Below are positions 1 through 8,676 of a DNA stretch of 35,149 bases, one piece after another (the first letter of the stretch is position 1; every line of letters starts with the position of its first letter). The stretch spans positions 1 through 35,149 of the forward strand of contig JAEZOB010000081.1 of assembly GCA_023414355.1 (NCBI GenBank), given 5' to 3'. The position numbers and the translations under genes were made by a program. The stretch comes from Bacillota bacterium (GTDB lineage Bacteria > Bacillota > Clostridia > Lachnospirales > Lachnospiraceae). The notes below the pieces were generated by a model, which was not told the DNA's origin, did not search any database, and saw only the letters and a program-made list of their open reading frames with translations.

Positions 1-962
1 GACAGCGCGGTATACGTAGTTATCATACTCGTTTTGATACAGGAGAGATCGAGGAAGGTTGCTGTACGTGGAATCTTACCACGGTAAAGAAAATACTCAT
101 GCAACCGGCTTATATCGGTAGCATCGCGTCTCAGAAGAATATCTGCGCTTTTAAACTTGGATGGATGGGCTATCGCTCTCCAGAAGAATGGATCGTTGTT
201 GAGAACACTCATGAGCCTATCATCGACCGTGAAACATGGGACATCGTACAGCACAAAATCAACGATCGCAAACGCCCTAGTCACAATGGCGAATACTCCA
301 TATTTGCCGGTTTGTTGAAATGCGGAACCTGTGGCAAAACAATGACGGCGCGGTATAACAGTGCGCGTGAAAAGCACTATTCATGTTTGACTTACAATCG
401 ATATGGCAAAGGGCATTGCACACAGCACAGGACGAATGAGAAGTTAATCTATGATACGGTGCTTGCCGAGATAAAAGCCCTTGCGAAATTAGCATTTGAG
501 AATAAAGATGCCGCGATTGAGAAGCTGATTTCCCAAACACAAAAATTATCTAAGAAGGAGAGCGACACACGGAATAAGCAATATACGAGCGCGGTTAACC
601 GGAAGAAAGAACTCGACAAGATGATCGGGAAGTTATATCAGGATTGGACATCTGGAGCATTAAGCGAGGACAATTTTAAGCGAATTCTCGAACAAACGCA
701 GACTGAACAAAAAGCACAGGAGAGTATTATTGCTGCGCATTCGGCTTCAATGCATGATACTGAGCAAAACATAGCAGCCGCTAACCGCGCTATTTCTATT
801 TTCGGCAAGTATGCTTATATTGCTGAACTGGATGCTTCTATTCTAAATGAGTTAATAGGAAAGATTGTAATTGATGAGGTTGAGAAGGTAGACGGTAAGG
901 CTCAGCAGCATATGACTATTCATTTTCGCTTTCCGTATATCGAGATGATTAAGATTCGATAG
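1..962 (+). CDS. Large serine recombinase, C-terminal part (5' truncated by window)
   Basis: The frame is open from base 3 with no start, so the gene begins before the window; the first internal ATG at 99 is not the true start. What remains is the end of the recombinase domain (WNLTTVKKIL...AYIGS, WIVVENTHEPIIDRETWDIVQ), a zinc beta-ribbon (CGTCGKTM, then CLTYNRYGKGHC), and a coiled-coil and C-terminal region. This is the layout of TnpX/TndX-type recombinases that excise and insert mobilizable and conjugative elements. The catalytic serine domain is outside the window. It probably moved the island up to about 11783. The family is secure; the exact subtype is not. Confidence 0.9.
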   Translation, partial: QRGIRSYHTRFDTGEIEEGCCTWNLTTVKKILMQPAYIGSIASQKNICAFKLGWMGYRSPEEWIVVENTHEPIIDRETWDIVQHKINDRKRPSHNGEYSIFAGLLKCGTCGKTMTARYNSAREKHYSCLTYNRYGKGHCTQHRTNEKLIYDTVLAEIKALAKLAFENKDAAIEKLISQTQKLSKKESDTRNKQYTSAVNRKKELDKMIGKLYQDWTSGALSEDNFKRILEQTQTEQKAQESIIAAHSASMHDTEQNIAAANRAISIFGKYAYIAELDASILNELIGKIVIDEVEKVDGKAQQHMTIHFRFPYIEMIKIR

Positions 963-1010
963 TTTGTATTGAACAACACAGACAGTATTAGAAGTATTTG
1001 CTACTGCTAA

Positions 1011-1039
1011 TTGAAATATTAATTGGTAGTTGTTATAGT
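1011..1039 (+). promoter_or_regulatory. Sigma-A-like promoter for the nuclease/RES pair
   Basis: TTGAAA at 1011-1016 and TATAGT at 1034-1039 are separated by 17 bp, about 70 bp before the TTG start at 1108. This would give a short leader and independent transcription of the two downstream genes. Confidence 0.5.
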
Positions 1040-1107
1040 ATTAACTGTAATATAACACGTGACCATATAACAAATGATCTATAAACATACTAATAGAGGT
1101 TCTGAAA

Positions 1108-4100
1108 TTGAAGGATTTTGATGAAAGAATTCTTGATGCTCTAAATGAAACTGAACATGATCCCCTTGATGCTTTTAAAAATGCTTATAATAAATCCAGA
1201 GATAAAATAGAAATTCAGAGTATTCTTGATGAAGTAATAAAATATGATATTTTTGACTTTCTAGCAAAACTCTCAGCGCTAAACCTTATACCTGAGAACC
1301 AGAATAAAAGTGTATTATTTGATGCTTTAGTAGCTTCGATTCTTTCATTAAACCGAGCTGACTATACTTCAAAGAATAAGATGAGTAGTGGAAAATTTAG
1401 AAATATAATTAATCGTATTGGTAGCCTGGATTTAAAAAGTAGTATTGATCCTGCGGAAAATACTTTCATTCAAAATATAATGTTTTATGAAAATTATTCT
1501 ATTTTTAATGGAATCAACTACATTCCGGGATACTGCCTGCAGATTATGATAAAAACTCTTATATCACATGCCGAACATTTTCAACAAGATTTTCTGGAGC
1601 TAGCATCTAGTTTAATTCGATTGATACTTATGATATCAAATTCTGCTGCGTTTGAGCTAGGGTATTGTATAGACAACTTGGAACATAAAGAGATTAAAGA
1701 TATTATCATTCCAGGGAGTAAACTTGATCAAGTAGCAGAAAACATTATAATCGATAATAATTTTATTAGAGCAACATTACAAAATGATATGTTAATGGAA
1801 GAACTATATTTTGAGTTTGGAAGAGGAGGTATTGAAAATGCACTGATTTCTGAACAGCAAGAATTTTATAATAAGCCCTTCATAAAAACCGACAACAATA
1901 ATTCAATTATATTAAATATAACCTCACTTGCCTCATTTGCAGTTCATAAAGTCATCTGTTTAGCCGACAAATACGGCCATAAATCAGAACTCATAAATTT
2001 CTACAATGAATCTGTTTGGAAAGACTGCCTAAGATCTTTAAGTAATTTAGGGCATGCAAAAATAAGGGAAGATAGCTGGGGAATAGAGCTTTACCAGCGT
2101 AGTAATTATAAAGAGATATTATTGAATGTATTTAATAATCAGATAATGATTGTTACATGCATAAATGATGACGGTACAGATTATACCGATAAAACAATGT
2201 ATGGAAATTGTCCATATGATAAATTTGGCGAGCTAATAGAAAAAAGATTATTATATCACTTTGAAAAATTGCATCTTCAGCATGTAACTGATGAAGATAT
2301 TTTTCATGTTGCCATTGTAAATTCATTTGGTAGAGTAATCAGGGCAGGAATCAAAACAGATTTCTTTTATAGACCGCTTATCCTTAATCCTTTTGATTTA
2401 AGTTGTATTGCTACTAATGAGAGATCTAATACAGCGTTTATACCTAGGTATATTCGCGCAAAAAGCAATTTGCCATATTCACCAAATTTTTTTACTGAAC
2501 TAAATGCTATAGAGATATATGTTAGCAATGATTATTCATTCTATTTAAATGATGATTTCAATCCGAGGAAAAACAGCTTATATATTGCACCCGGGGATTC
2601 AATAGACTATGTAATAAGAACAATGAAGAAGCAAAAAAGGCATTTGGTTGAATCTTATGAAGGATCGTATTTAACAGAGGTTGTATTAAATGATGAAGAT
2701 AGAGGAATATTCGTAAATTCAAACTCCAATGAACCCAGAATGGCATTATTAGTTGAACTAAAGAATGTAAGCATATGGGTTTGTTGTCCTCAAGCTAACA
2801 CGATGGACGAATTAAACTTATACTATTCTCTTGTAGATACGATATCTTTTTGGTTGGCAGAATGTAATAAGATAATAGAAATAAGTAATTTTATATTTGA
2901 TACAATAAATCTTGAAATCAAGTTAACAGGAGATCCTCACGATTACTATTATGAATCAGAACAACCTTCTAATTTAGAAGATAAAATTAACTTTGAAATT
3001 TCCGAAAACATAATTAAGCTTGTTTGGACCCCAGAAGCCTTTAGACTATTTAATTCAAAGGACAATCTTATAGAAAAAAAATTAACTGAGTTAATATTAG
3101 TACAACTTAGAAATTTTACAGTTGAGAAGATTATAGAAATTGAGAGACTTGATCGTGTATTCGCAAATCCTCTAAAAAGAAAAATGTTCTATATTGATTA
3201 TACTAATTATCCATATTTTAAACCATTAAATGATAAAAGATTCCGAACAATAAAAGCGGAAGACGAGAATGAATTATTGGATGATATCGGAAGTGCTGTA
3301 TTAGCATCCGGAAAATGGACATATGGAGTTATTAAAGATGAAGACAGAACCTTAGTAGCAAATTTCGTAGTAAGCTATTTATATGAAATGCTTCAAAATC
3401 AGGTTAAAAAATTACGACCGGATTTTTTTGTTGAATTGGTATGCTCAGATCTTGAAAAAGCAATGTATAATCTTATGCTTAGCCCAAAAAGATACGCTTA
3501 TGATATTGCTTGCTATCCAGAAAAGCAAGAAAAAATACTCAATGATTTCAATGAATTAAATAAATCCTCACGAGCAATGAAGTTTCTAGCTGAATACATA
3601 GCGGCATGCCCCCCCAACGGGTCGAAGATATTAGGAGAATGGCAGTATGAAAGATTATTAGCGATATGTTCGTTGATTATTGATTGGGCATATAAAAACG
3701 ACTTATTTTTCTATAGTATTTTTAATACACCAATAGAAATACTACAATCTGATAGAATCGGAATGAAACAAGATGAATTTAACAAACTAACAATATTAAA
3801 TTCTGATGCTCGTGAAGAGCAATTGAATAGAATTTCAAGTCCTAGCCCAACTGAGAATTTACCGCAAACAGAGTTCCCCAATATTGAGCAAGAATTAAAT
3901 GATGCTTTTTTTGATGAATATTCATTCTCGTTTATCGATTTTAGCCAATGTGTACTTGAAATAGTATCATATGGGGATTTAACAGAAGATGATGTGAAAA
4001 AAGCAGATAAAGATGAGTTAATTGCATCGATTGTTGACAAGCTTCCAAATCTATCTATAGAGAAGGTCGACAAGATGATTAAATACATTTCTTTGACCAT

Positions 4101-4812
4101 AAGAGATGATTATTTAAAACCAGAGCCGCCATTTAGAAAAGAGGATGTTTACCCTTGGAGGTTTAATAGGGAGTTATCTTTTACTAGGAGGCCTGTTATA
4201 ATCCGGAATAATGAGTTGATATGGGGAAACAGGCAATTATTTCACATGCTTATGTTTACTATTGATTTAATACATGAAGGCAAGCTTAAAACAAGGGGGA
4301 AAAAATTAGCTGAGCTTATTGGGAAAATAAGCAATAAGCGAGGTAGAGATTTTAATGACAAAGTATACAACAAGATCGCTGGAATTTATGGGCTTATTGT
4401 TGATAAGAATCTTAAGAAAATAAACCATAAAAATATATCCGATGATAAGGGAAATACTTTAGGTGATATAGATCTTTTATTTATAGTCTCAGACAAAAAA
4501 CAAATAATTATAGCTGAAGTTAAAGACTTTAATTTGTCAAAAAGCCCCTATGAAATGGACTGTGAGTATAGAAGTATGTTTGTGGATGACGGAAATAAAA
4601 AGTGCTTTGCTACTAAGCATCATAGGCGTTCATTATGGGCCCAGGATCATATAGAAGACATAAAAACTCATTATGGTTTACAAGGAGATGGATGGTCAAT
4701 AAAAGAAATTTTCATTGTAAATGAGAGAATTATTAGTAATGCGTTTTATGATGTGAATTTCACAATTATTACATTTGGTCAGATTTCGGAAGCAAGCCTA
4801 CGAAATATATAG
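1108..4812 (+). CDS. 1234-aa protein with C-terminal PD-(D/E)XK-like nuclease domain
   Basis: I do not recognise the first roughly 1050 residues as any named family. The start is TTG at 1108, preceded by AGAGGT at 1095-1100. Near the C-terminus, GDIDLLF (D1120, D1122) is followed 15 residues later by AEVK (E1137, K1139). This D...ExK spacing is typical of PD-(D/E)XK nucleases, including NERD and Mrr-like domains. No P-loop, helicase motifs or membrane segments are obvious. The next gene begins 43 bp downstream and encodes a HEPN/RES protein, so the two probably form an operon. A DNA- or RNA-cleaving defence protein whose large N-terminal part senses infection is an inference. The gene is very AT-rich and contains a C7 tract at 3609-3615. 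Confidence 0.75.
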   Translation: MKDFDERILDALNETEHDPLDAFKNAYNKSRDKIEIQSILDEVIKYDIFDFLAKLSALNLIPENQNKSVLFDALVASILSLNRADYTSKNKMSSGKFRNIINRIGSLDLKSSIDPAENTFIQNIMFYENYSIFNGINYIPGYCLQIMIKTLISHAEHFQQDFLELASSLIRLILMISNSAAFELGYCIDNLEHKEIKDIIIPGSKLDQVAENIIIDNNFIRATLQNDMLMEELYFEFGRGGIENALISEQQEFYNKPFIKTDNNNSIILNITSLASFAVHKVICLADKYGHKSELINFYNESVWKDCLRSLSNLGHAKIREDSWGIELYQRSNYKEILLNVFNNQIMIVTCINDDGTDYTDKTMYGNCPYDKFGELIEKRLLYHFEKLHLQHVTDEDIFHVAIVNSFGRVIRAGIKTDFFYRPLILNPFDLSCIATNERSNTAFIPRYIRAKSNLPYSPNFFTELNAIEIYVSNDYSFYLNDDFNPRKNSLYIAPGDSIDYVIRTMKKQKRHLVESYEGSYLTEVVLNDEDRGIFVNSNSNEPRMALLVELKNVSIWVCCPQANTMDELNLYYSLVDTISFWLAECNKIIEISNFIFDTINLEIKLTGDPHDYYYESEQPSNLEDKINFEISENIIKLVWTPEAFRLFNSKDNLIEKKLTELILVQLRNFTVEKIIEIERLDRVFANPLKRKMFYIDYTNYPYFKPLNDKRFRTIKAEDENELLDDIGSAVLASGKWTYGVIKDEDRTLVANFVVSYLYEMLQNQVKKLRPDFFVELVCSDLEKAMYNLMLSPKRYAYDIACYPEKQEKILNDFNELNKSSRAMKFLAEYIAACPPNGSKILGEWQYERLLAICSLIIDWAYKNDLFFYSIFNTPIEILQSDRIGMKQDEFNKLTILNSDAREEQLNRISSPSPTENLPQTEFPNIEQELNDAFFDEYSFSFIDFSQCVLEIVSYGDLTEDDVKKADKDELIASIVDKLPNLSIEKVDKMIKYISLTIRDDYLKPEPPFRKEDVYPWRFNRELSFTRRPVIIRNNELIWGNRQLFHMLMFTIDLIHEGKLKTRGKKLAELIGKISNKRGRDFNDKVYNKIAGIYGLIVDKNLKKINHKNISDDKGNTLGDIDLLFIVSDKKQIIIAEVKDFNLSKSPYEMDCEYRSMFVDDGNKKCFATKHHRRSLWAQDHIEDIKTHYGLQGDGWSIKEIFIVNERIISNAFYDVNFTIITFGQISEASLRNI

Positions 4813-4855
4813 AGTTTACAAACGTCTTGAATAAGAATTCTTAGGAGATTAATAA

Positions 4856-6070
4856 ATGGGTTTAGCAAAAAATCAAATGATTGAATACCAAGAAAGAGGT
4901 TACGGTTCACTTGATAAGATGGTTTGTTCTGACTGTGTAGGGGATTATGCGTTAAAGAATTATATTATTGAAAATGGCGAATCTGATACGTGTAGCTACT
5001 GCAGTAACGAAACCATTTGTATTTCTGGGGAAGAATTAATCGGCGAAATTATGTCTGGCATATTTTATGAGTATGAAAAAGCTATAAATGTAATGTCAGT
5101 AGAAAAAGGCGAATATAAAAATGCTGATACTTGGGGCACTTATGATTTAATATATGATCATTTGGCTTATGATATGGAACTGGATGACGATTTGCTAGAT
5201 GATGTCTATAACACTATTGAAGATGATATATGGTGTGAACGAGATCCGTATAGGTTGCGTGAGAACAGTGAAAAGTTATCCTTATGGGATGAGTTTTGTA
5301 AAATGGTAAAAGAAAAAACGAGATACGTTTTTTTTAGAATGCCTGAGAGAGATGAGTATAACGAAGATGCACCATTCACCGTTCTTGATTATATTGGTGA
5401 AAAGGTAGAAAAATTAGCACTAATTGAAGAGGTGCCATCAAATACAAGATTCTTTAGAGCAAGAATGCATAATGAAGAAGAAACATTTGAGTTTCCAAAA
5501 GATATTTGCTCCCCCCCATCGCATAAGGCCAAATCCAATAGGATGAGTGCCGAAGGAATATCTATTTTCTATGGTGCTAATAATACAAGGACTTCAATTC
5601 TGGAGATATATGATCCAAAATATACATTTGTTACTGTTGCTGAGTTTTTTAATTTAAGGCAGCTAATAATATTGGATTTGACGAAGATTGGGCCAATAAC
5701 ATTTCCAAGTTTATTCGATAGAAAAAACAGAGAAAACAGGCAAGCAATATTGTTCCTAAGAAAATTGAATGAAAACATAGTAAGACCGATAGATACTATG
5801 GAAAGCATTGAATATATACCGGCTCAAATAGTTGCTGAATACTTTAGATATATTTATCTTTATAGAGGTATCCATATCGATGGCATAAAGTATGGAAGTT
5901 CAAAAGACGATAATGGTATCTGCTACGCTTTATTTTTTAATAATAAGCAGTGTAAAGAAAGCAATGAAAGATTCAGATTTGAACAGCAAGAACTTAAATT
6001 AGTTCCAGACAGTATAACAAAATACAGGGTCACAATGAAAAATGAGATTGAATATATAAAAGTATGTTAA
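4856..6070 (+). CDS. HEPN/RES-type protein with RES NAD+-phosphorylase domain
   Basis: The protein begins with a zinc-binding motif (C24xxC27...C46xxC49) and an acidic helical segment typical of the HEPN/RES N-terminal domain. A RES domain follows from about residue 190: TRFFRAR (R198, R201), AEGISIFYGA (E233), RTSILE (E250). RES toxins degrade NAD+ by phosphorolysis or hydrolysis; Arg, Glu and Ser/Tyr residues of this kind form the active site. Here the domain is fused to HEPN-like sequence rather than paired with an Xre antitoxin. The start is supported by TTAGGAG 8 bp upstream. The 43-bp gap from the 1234-aa gene suggests co-transcription. Inferred role: NAD+-depleting effector of a two-gene abortive-infection system. 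A C7 tract lies at 5511-5517. Confidence 0.8.
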   Translation: MGLAKNQMIEYQERGYGSLDKMVCSDCVGDYALKNYIIENGESDTCSYCSNETICISGEELIGEIMSGIFYEYEKAINVMSVEKGEYKNADTWGTYDLIYDHLAYDMELDDDLLDDVYNTIEDDIWCERDPYRLRENSEKLSLWDEFCKMVKEKTRYVFFRMPERDEYNEDAPFTVLDYIGEKVEKLALIEEVPSNTRFFRARMHNEEETFEFPKDICSPPSHKAKSNRMSAEGISIFYGANNTRTSILEIYDPKYTFVTVAEFFNLRQLIILDLTKIGPITFPSLFDRKNRENRQAILFLRKLNENIVRPIDTMESIEYIPAQIVAEYFRYIYLYRGIHIDGIKYGSSKDDNGICYALFFNNKQCKESNERFRFEQQELKLVPDSITKYRVTMKNEIEYIKVC

Positions 6071-6410
6071 CATGCCCTAATTTCATTTCCGCCTTCAATA
6101 ATATTAAATAGATTTCTCAGTCACAGACAAGAAACAAGGCTATCTGATCCTGAAGTATGGGTTATATTCTTGGTAAGCAAGTGTGGTTATTGTATTATTA
6201 TGGGAGATATGATATTATTCGAGTAAAGGATTTTGTCTATAATTATCACTTGGAATAATAGGCCTCAATTAGAAGTTGATTATGGCGATAATGGCATTTT
6301 TAGAAGTAGTAAATAAATGGTATTATTTACAAATGGACAGATTTGGGACTGGAATTTTAGTTGAAAACACTTAAGGACAAAATACCATTCTGCGAGAGGG
6401 GGTGCTGCTT
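6071..6410 (+). promoter_or_regulatory. Non-coding gap with possible promoter for the PycTM cassette
   Basis: No credible gene is visible in these roughly 340 bp. TTGGTA at 6170-6175 and TATTAT at 6193-6198 with 17-bp spacing form a plausible sigma-A promoter. That would leave a leader of about 200 nt before the effector gene, in which I saw no clear riboswitch or terminator. Confidence 0.35.
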
Positions 6411-7133
6411 GTGGGCAATAGGCGTCGACGCAATAGTAAACATACCGCTCAGGCAACTAAAAAACCACAGGATCAGGCTTCTGCCAATGCAGCATCTGTT
6501 GCAGCACCTGATTTGCCATCTCCAGATGCAGGGGAAGACGCCTTTGTTTTCAAAGGTGCAGAACGCATTCATTACCTTGAAAATCTTGTATCCAAGCAAC
6601 TTGATTTATACACATGGTGCGAGGAAAAGGTTACTACACTTGCCACGATTGACACAATACTTCTTGGTGGAGCTACTCTTTTTGTTGGTAGAATTAAAAG
6701 CGATACATTCGCACCACGCTCCACAAATAGTTGTATAGACACAATATGTAAGTTCGTCGAGAGCAATTTTACAATTTTCATGGTGTTCATGATGTTCGTG
6801 CCAATTTTAATTAGTCTTGGACTTACGCTTTGGCACGTAATCCCTAAAATGAGAAGTGGCACAACAGCGTCAACAATTAAGAACCATCGTTCATCGGCGG
6901 GTATACATAAATATAAAGACAATAAGGAGTACATGAAACGATTAGACGAAATATTAGAAAAAGAAATAGTAGCCGATTTAGCAAGGCAGATATATGGTAT
7001 GAATACAAACATATGGAAGAACCAAATTTCAATAAAAATTGCGGTTTGGCTTGACTTAATTGGACTCGCAGGATTCCTGTTGATTATGTTATATTTGGTG
7101 TTTACAGGAAACGGTTTCGTATTATTTAGTTAG
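6411..7133 (+). CDS. Pycsar-effector-like membrane protein (PycTM/DUF5706-type)
   Basis: About 240 aa. A low-complexity basic and Ala/Pro N-terminus is followed by an amphipathic segment (HYLENLVSKQLDLYTWCEEK) leading into a first hydrophobic segment (TIDTILLGGATLFVG), a long second one (FMVFMMFVPILISLGLTL), and a third near the C-terminus (LIGLAGFLLIMLYLVF). The cytosolic stretch ends with EIVADLARQIYGMNTNIWKNQ. This layout matches the PycTM family of membrane effectors known from Pycsar cyclic-nucleotide defence. I chose GTG at 6411, 8 bp after GAGAGGGGG, over GTG at 6402, which sits inside the ribosome site. No nucleotide cyclase gene is present nearby; the following genes are metabolic-type enzymes in the same orientation. 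Confidence 0.7.
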   Translation: MGNRRRRNSKHTAQATKKPQDQASANAASVAAPDLPSPDAGEDAFVFKGAERIHYLENLVSKQLDLYTWCEEKVTTLATIDTILLGGATLFVGRIKSDTFAPRSTNSCIDTICKFVESNFTIFMVFMMFVPILISLGLTLWHVIPKMRSGTTASTIKNHRSSAGIHKYKDNKEYMKRLDEILEKEIVADLARQIYGMNTNIWKNQISIKIAVWLDLIGLAGFLLIMLYLVFTGNGFVLFS

Positions 7134-7145
7134 GAGGCTATTGTC

Positions 7146-8570
7146 ATGAAACAAATTCTCGAATCACTTAACCCCACAACTGGGCAAGTTGTATGGACTG
7201 GAGAGGTGTTTAGCGAGGAACAAATTTCTGAAGTAGTGAGGTCGGCAAAAGCAAGTCAACCTGCGTGGGAACTTGTCGGCTTAGAACGTCGCAAGGAAGT
7301 CATCCAAGCTTTCGCACAGCTGGTTAAGGAGAATGCTGAAGAAGCAGCAACCATCATTGCCGAAGAAAATGGCAAGCCACTCTGGGAAGCACGAACAGAA
7401 GTTAACTCTCTGGTCAACAAAGTTCAAGCGGTTTTTGATGCCTATGACGAGAGAGCAAAAGAAAAAATCAAAGAGGTTAATGGGCGTACATCTGTTACCC
7501 GGTACAGACCGCATGGAGTAATGGCTGTTCTGGGTCCATTTAACTTTCCAATGAGCATGCCGAATAGCCATATAATGCCATCCTTGCTTGCTGGAAATTC
7601 AATTGTTTTCAAACCTAGTGAACGAGTGCCGAAGTCTGCCGAATATTACATAGATCTTTGGCATAAGGCTGGAGTGCCGAAATATGTCTTACAAGTTGTA
7701 CACGGAGATAGAGCCGCCGGAGACTTCCTAATTGGGTTGCCGGAGATAAAAGGGGTTCTGTTTATCGGTAGTCGTCATGCAGGTGTCGAGATCCAGAAAA
7801 AGCTCGCAGATGCCAGCGATAAAATTTGTGCCCTCGAAATGGGTGGAAATAGTCCTTTGGTTATTTGGGATTATCAGGATGTTCGCCTTGCGGTGCATAT
7901 TGCCATACAGTCCGCTTATATCTCAAGCGGACAGAGGTGTTCTTCTGCGAGACGCATTATCGTGAATCAAGCAGTTGCCAGCGAGTATATTCCGGCGTTG
8001 AAAAACGCTGTAGAAAGCATAGTCGTCGGAAAACAGTTTGACACCGATCCGGTTCCATTTATGGGTTCTCTCATTGATCAGAAAGCAGTCGAACGGTTCC
8101 TGCTTGATTATCAAGCTTTAATCAAAAAAGGAGCGACGATTATCGTTCCAGCAGATACAATACCGACATTGGGGCAAAACTTTGTCCGACCTTCACTCGT
8201 TGACGTAACAAACATAGAAGTGGAAGATGTGGAGATTTTCGGACCGCTACTTCAACTTTCGGTTGTCAGCAGTCTGGAACAAGCTATTGAAAGGGCGAAT
8301 AGTACTCAGTTTGGGCTTGCCGCTGGTATCGTCGCCATAGAAAAATCCGTCTATGAAAAATTCTATGCTGGAACTAAAGCCGGTATTATTAACTGGAATC
8401 AACCTCTTACTGGTGCTACAACAGCCGCTCCTTTTGGCGGAGCAAAGGCGAGCGGAAATTATCGTCCCGCTGGGTTCTTATCAGTTGATTATTGCTCATA
8501 TCCTTGTGCTTCAATTGAGGATGTAAATCCAGCAGTACCAGCGAAGTTATCGCCGGGACTCAATTATTAA
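7146..8570 (+). CDS. NAD(P)-dependent aldehyde dehydrogenase (AstD-like)
   Basis: A full-length 474-aa aldehyde dehydrogenase. It has the cofactor-region sequence VLGPFNFPMSMPNSH and FKPSERVPKSAE, the general base in LEMGGNSP (E231), and the nucleophile in SGQRCSSARR (C265). It most resembles succinylglutamate-semialdehyde dehydrogenases, which oxidise an amino-acid-derived aldehyde to the acid, but no arginine-catabolism genes surround it. The start ATG follows TAGGAGG by 8 bp, and only 12 bp separate it from the effector gene, so the two are probably co-translated. In this context the enzyme more likely makes or modifies a small molecule for the cassette than feeds central metabolism; that is an inference. 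Confidence 0.92.
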   Translation: MKQILESLNPTTGQVVWTGEVFSEEQISEVVRSAKASQPAWELVGLERRKEVIQAFAQLVKENAEEAATIIAEENGKPLWEARTEVNSLVNKVQAVFDAYDERAKEKIKEVNGRTSVTRYRPHGVMAVLGPFNFPMSMPNSHIMPSLLAGNSIVFKPSERVPKSAEYYIDLWHKAGVPKYVLQVVHGDRAAGDFLIGLPEIKGVLFIGSRHAGVEIQKKLADASDKICALEMGGNSPLVIWDYQDVRLAVHIAIQSAYISSGQRCSSARRIIVNQAVASEYIPALKNAVESIVVGKQFDTDPVPFMGSLIDQKAVERFLLDYQALIKKGATIIVPADTIPTLGQNFVRPSLVDVTNIEVEDVEIFGPLLQLSVVSSLEQAIERANSTQFGLAAGIVAIEKSVYEKFYAGTKAGIINWNQPLTGATTAAPFGGAKASGNYRPAGFLSVDYCSYPCASIEDVNPAVPAKLSPGLNY

Positions 8571-8605
8571 TTGCGTGACGATCCTTTGCATTCAGTCTGC
8601 TTGGC

Positions 8606-8640
8606 GGTTATCACGATCTTTCATGTGATAACCCCACTTT
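8606..8640 (+). terminator. Hairpin between ALDH and ATP-grasp-like gene
   Basis: GGTTATCAC at 8606-8614 is perfectly complementary to GTGATAACC at 8625-8633, with a 10-nt loop, followed by a short T-rich stretch. It could be a weak terminator setting the ratio of upstream to downstream genes, or an operator. The T-run is imperfect. Confidence 0.5.
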
Positions 8641-8676
8641 TTATATTCACTCTTTGCTGAGGGAGGATAGTTACTT

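Noticed and set aside
3711..4100. 129-aa minus-strand frame inside the 1234-aa gene
   Set aside because: It is a shadow of the strongly supported plus-strand gene, Ser-rich, with no ribosome site.
6411..7133. Calling the PycTM-like gene part of a canonical Pycsar system
   Set aside because: Pycsar requires a pyrimidine cyclase gene; none is present in the neighbouring sequence.
7146..8570. Ordinary arginine-catabolism astD gene
   Set aside because: The protein resembles AstD, but no other ast genes are present, and its position 12 bp after a membrane effector in a mobile island argues against a housekeeping role.
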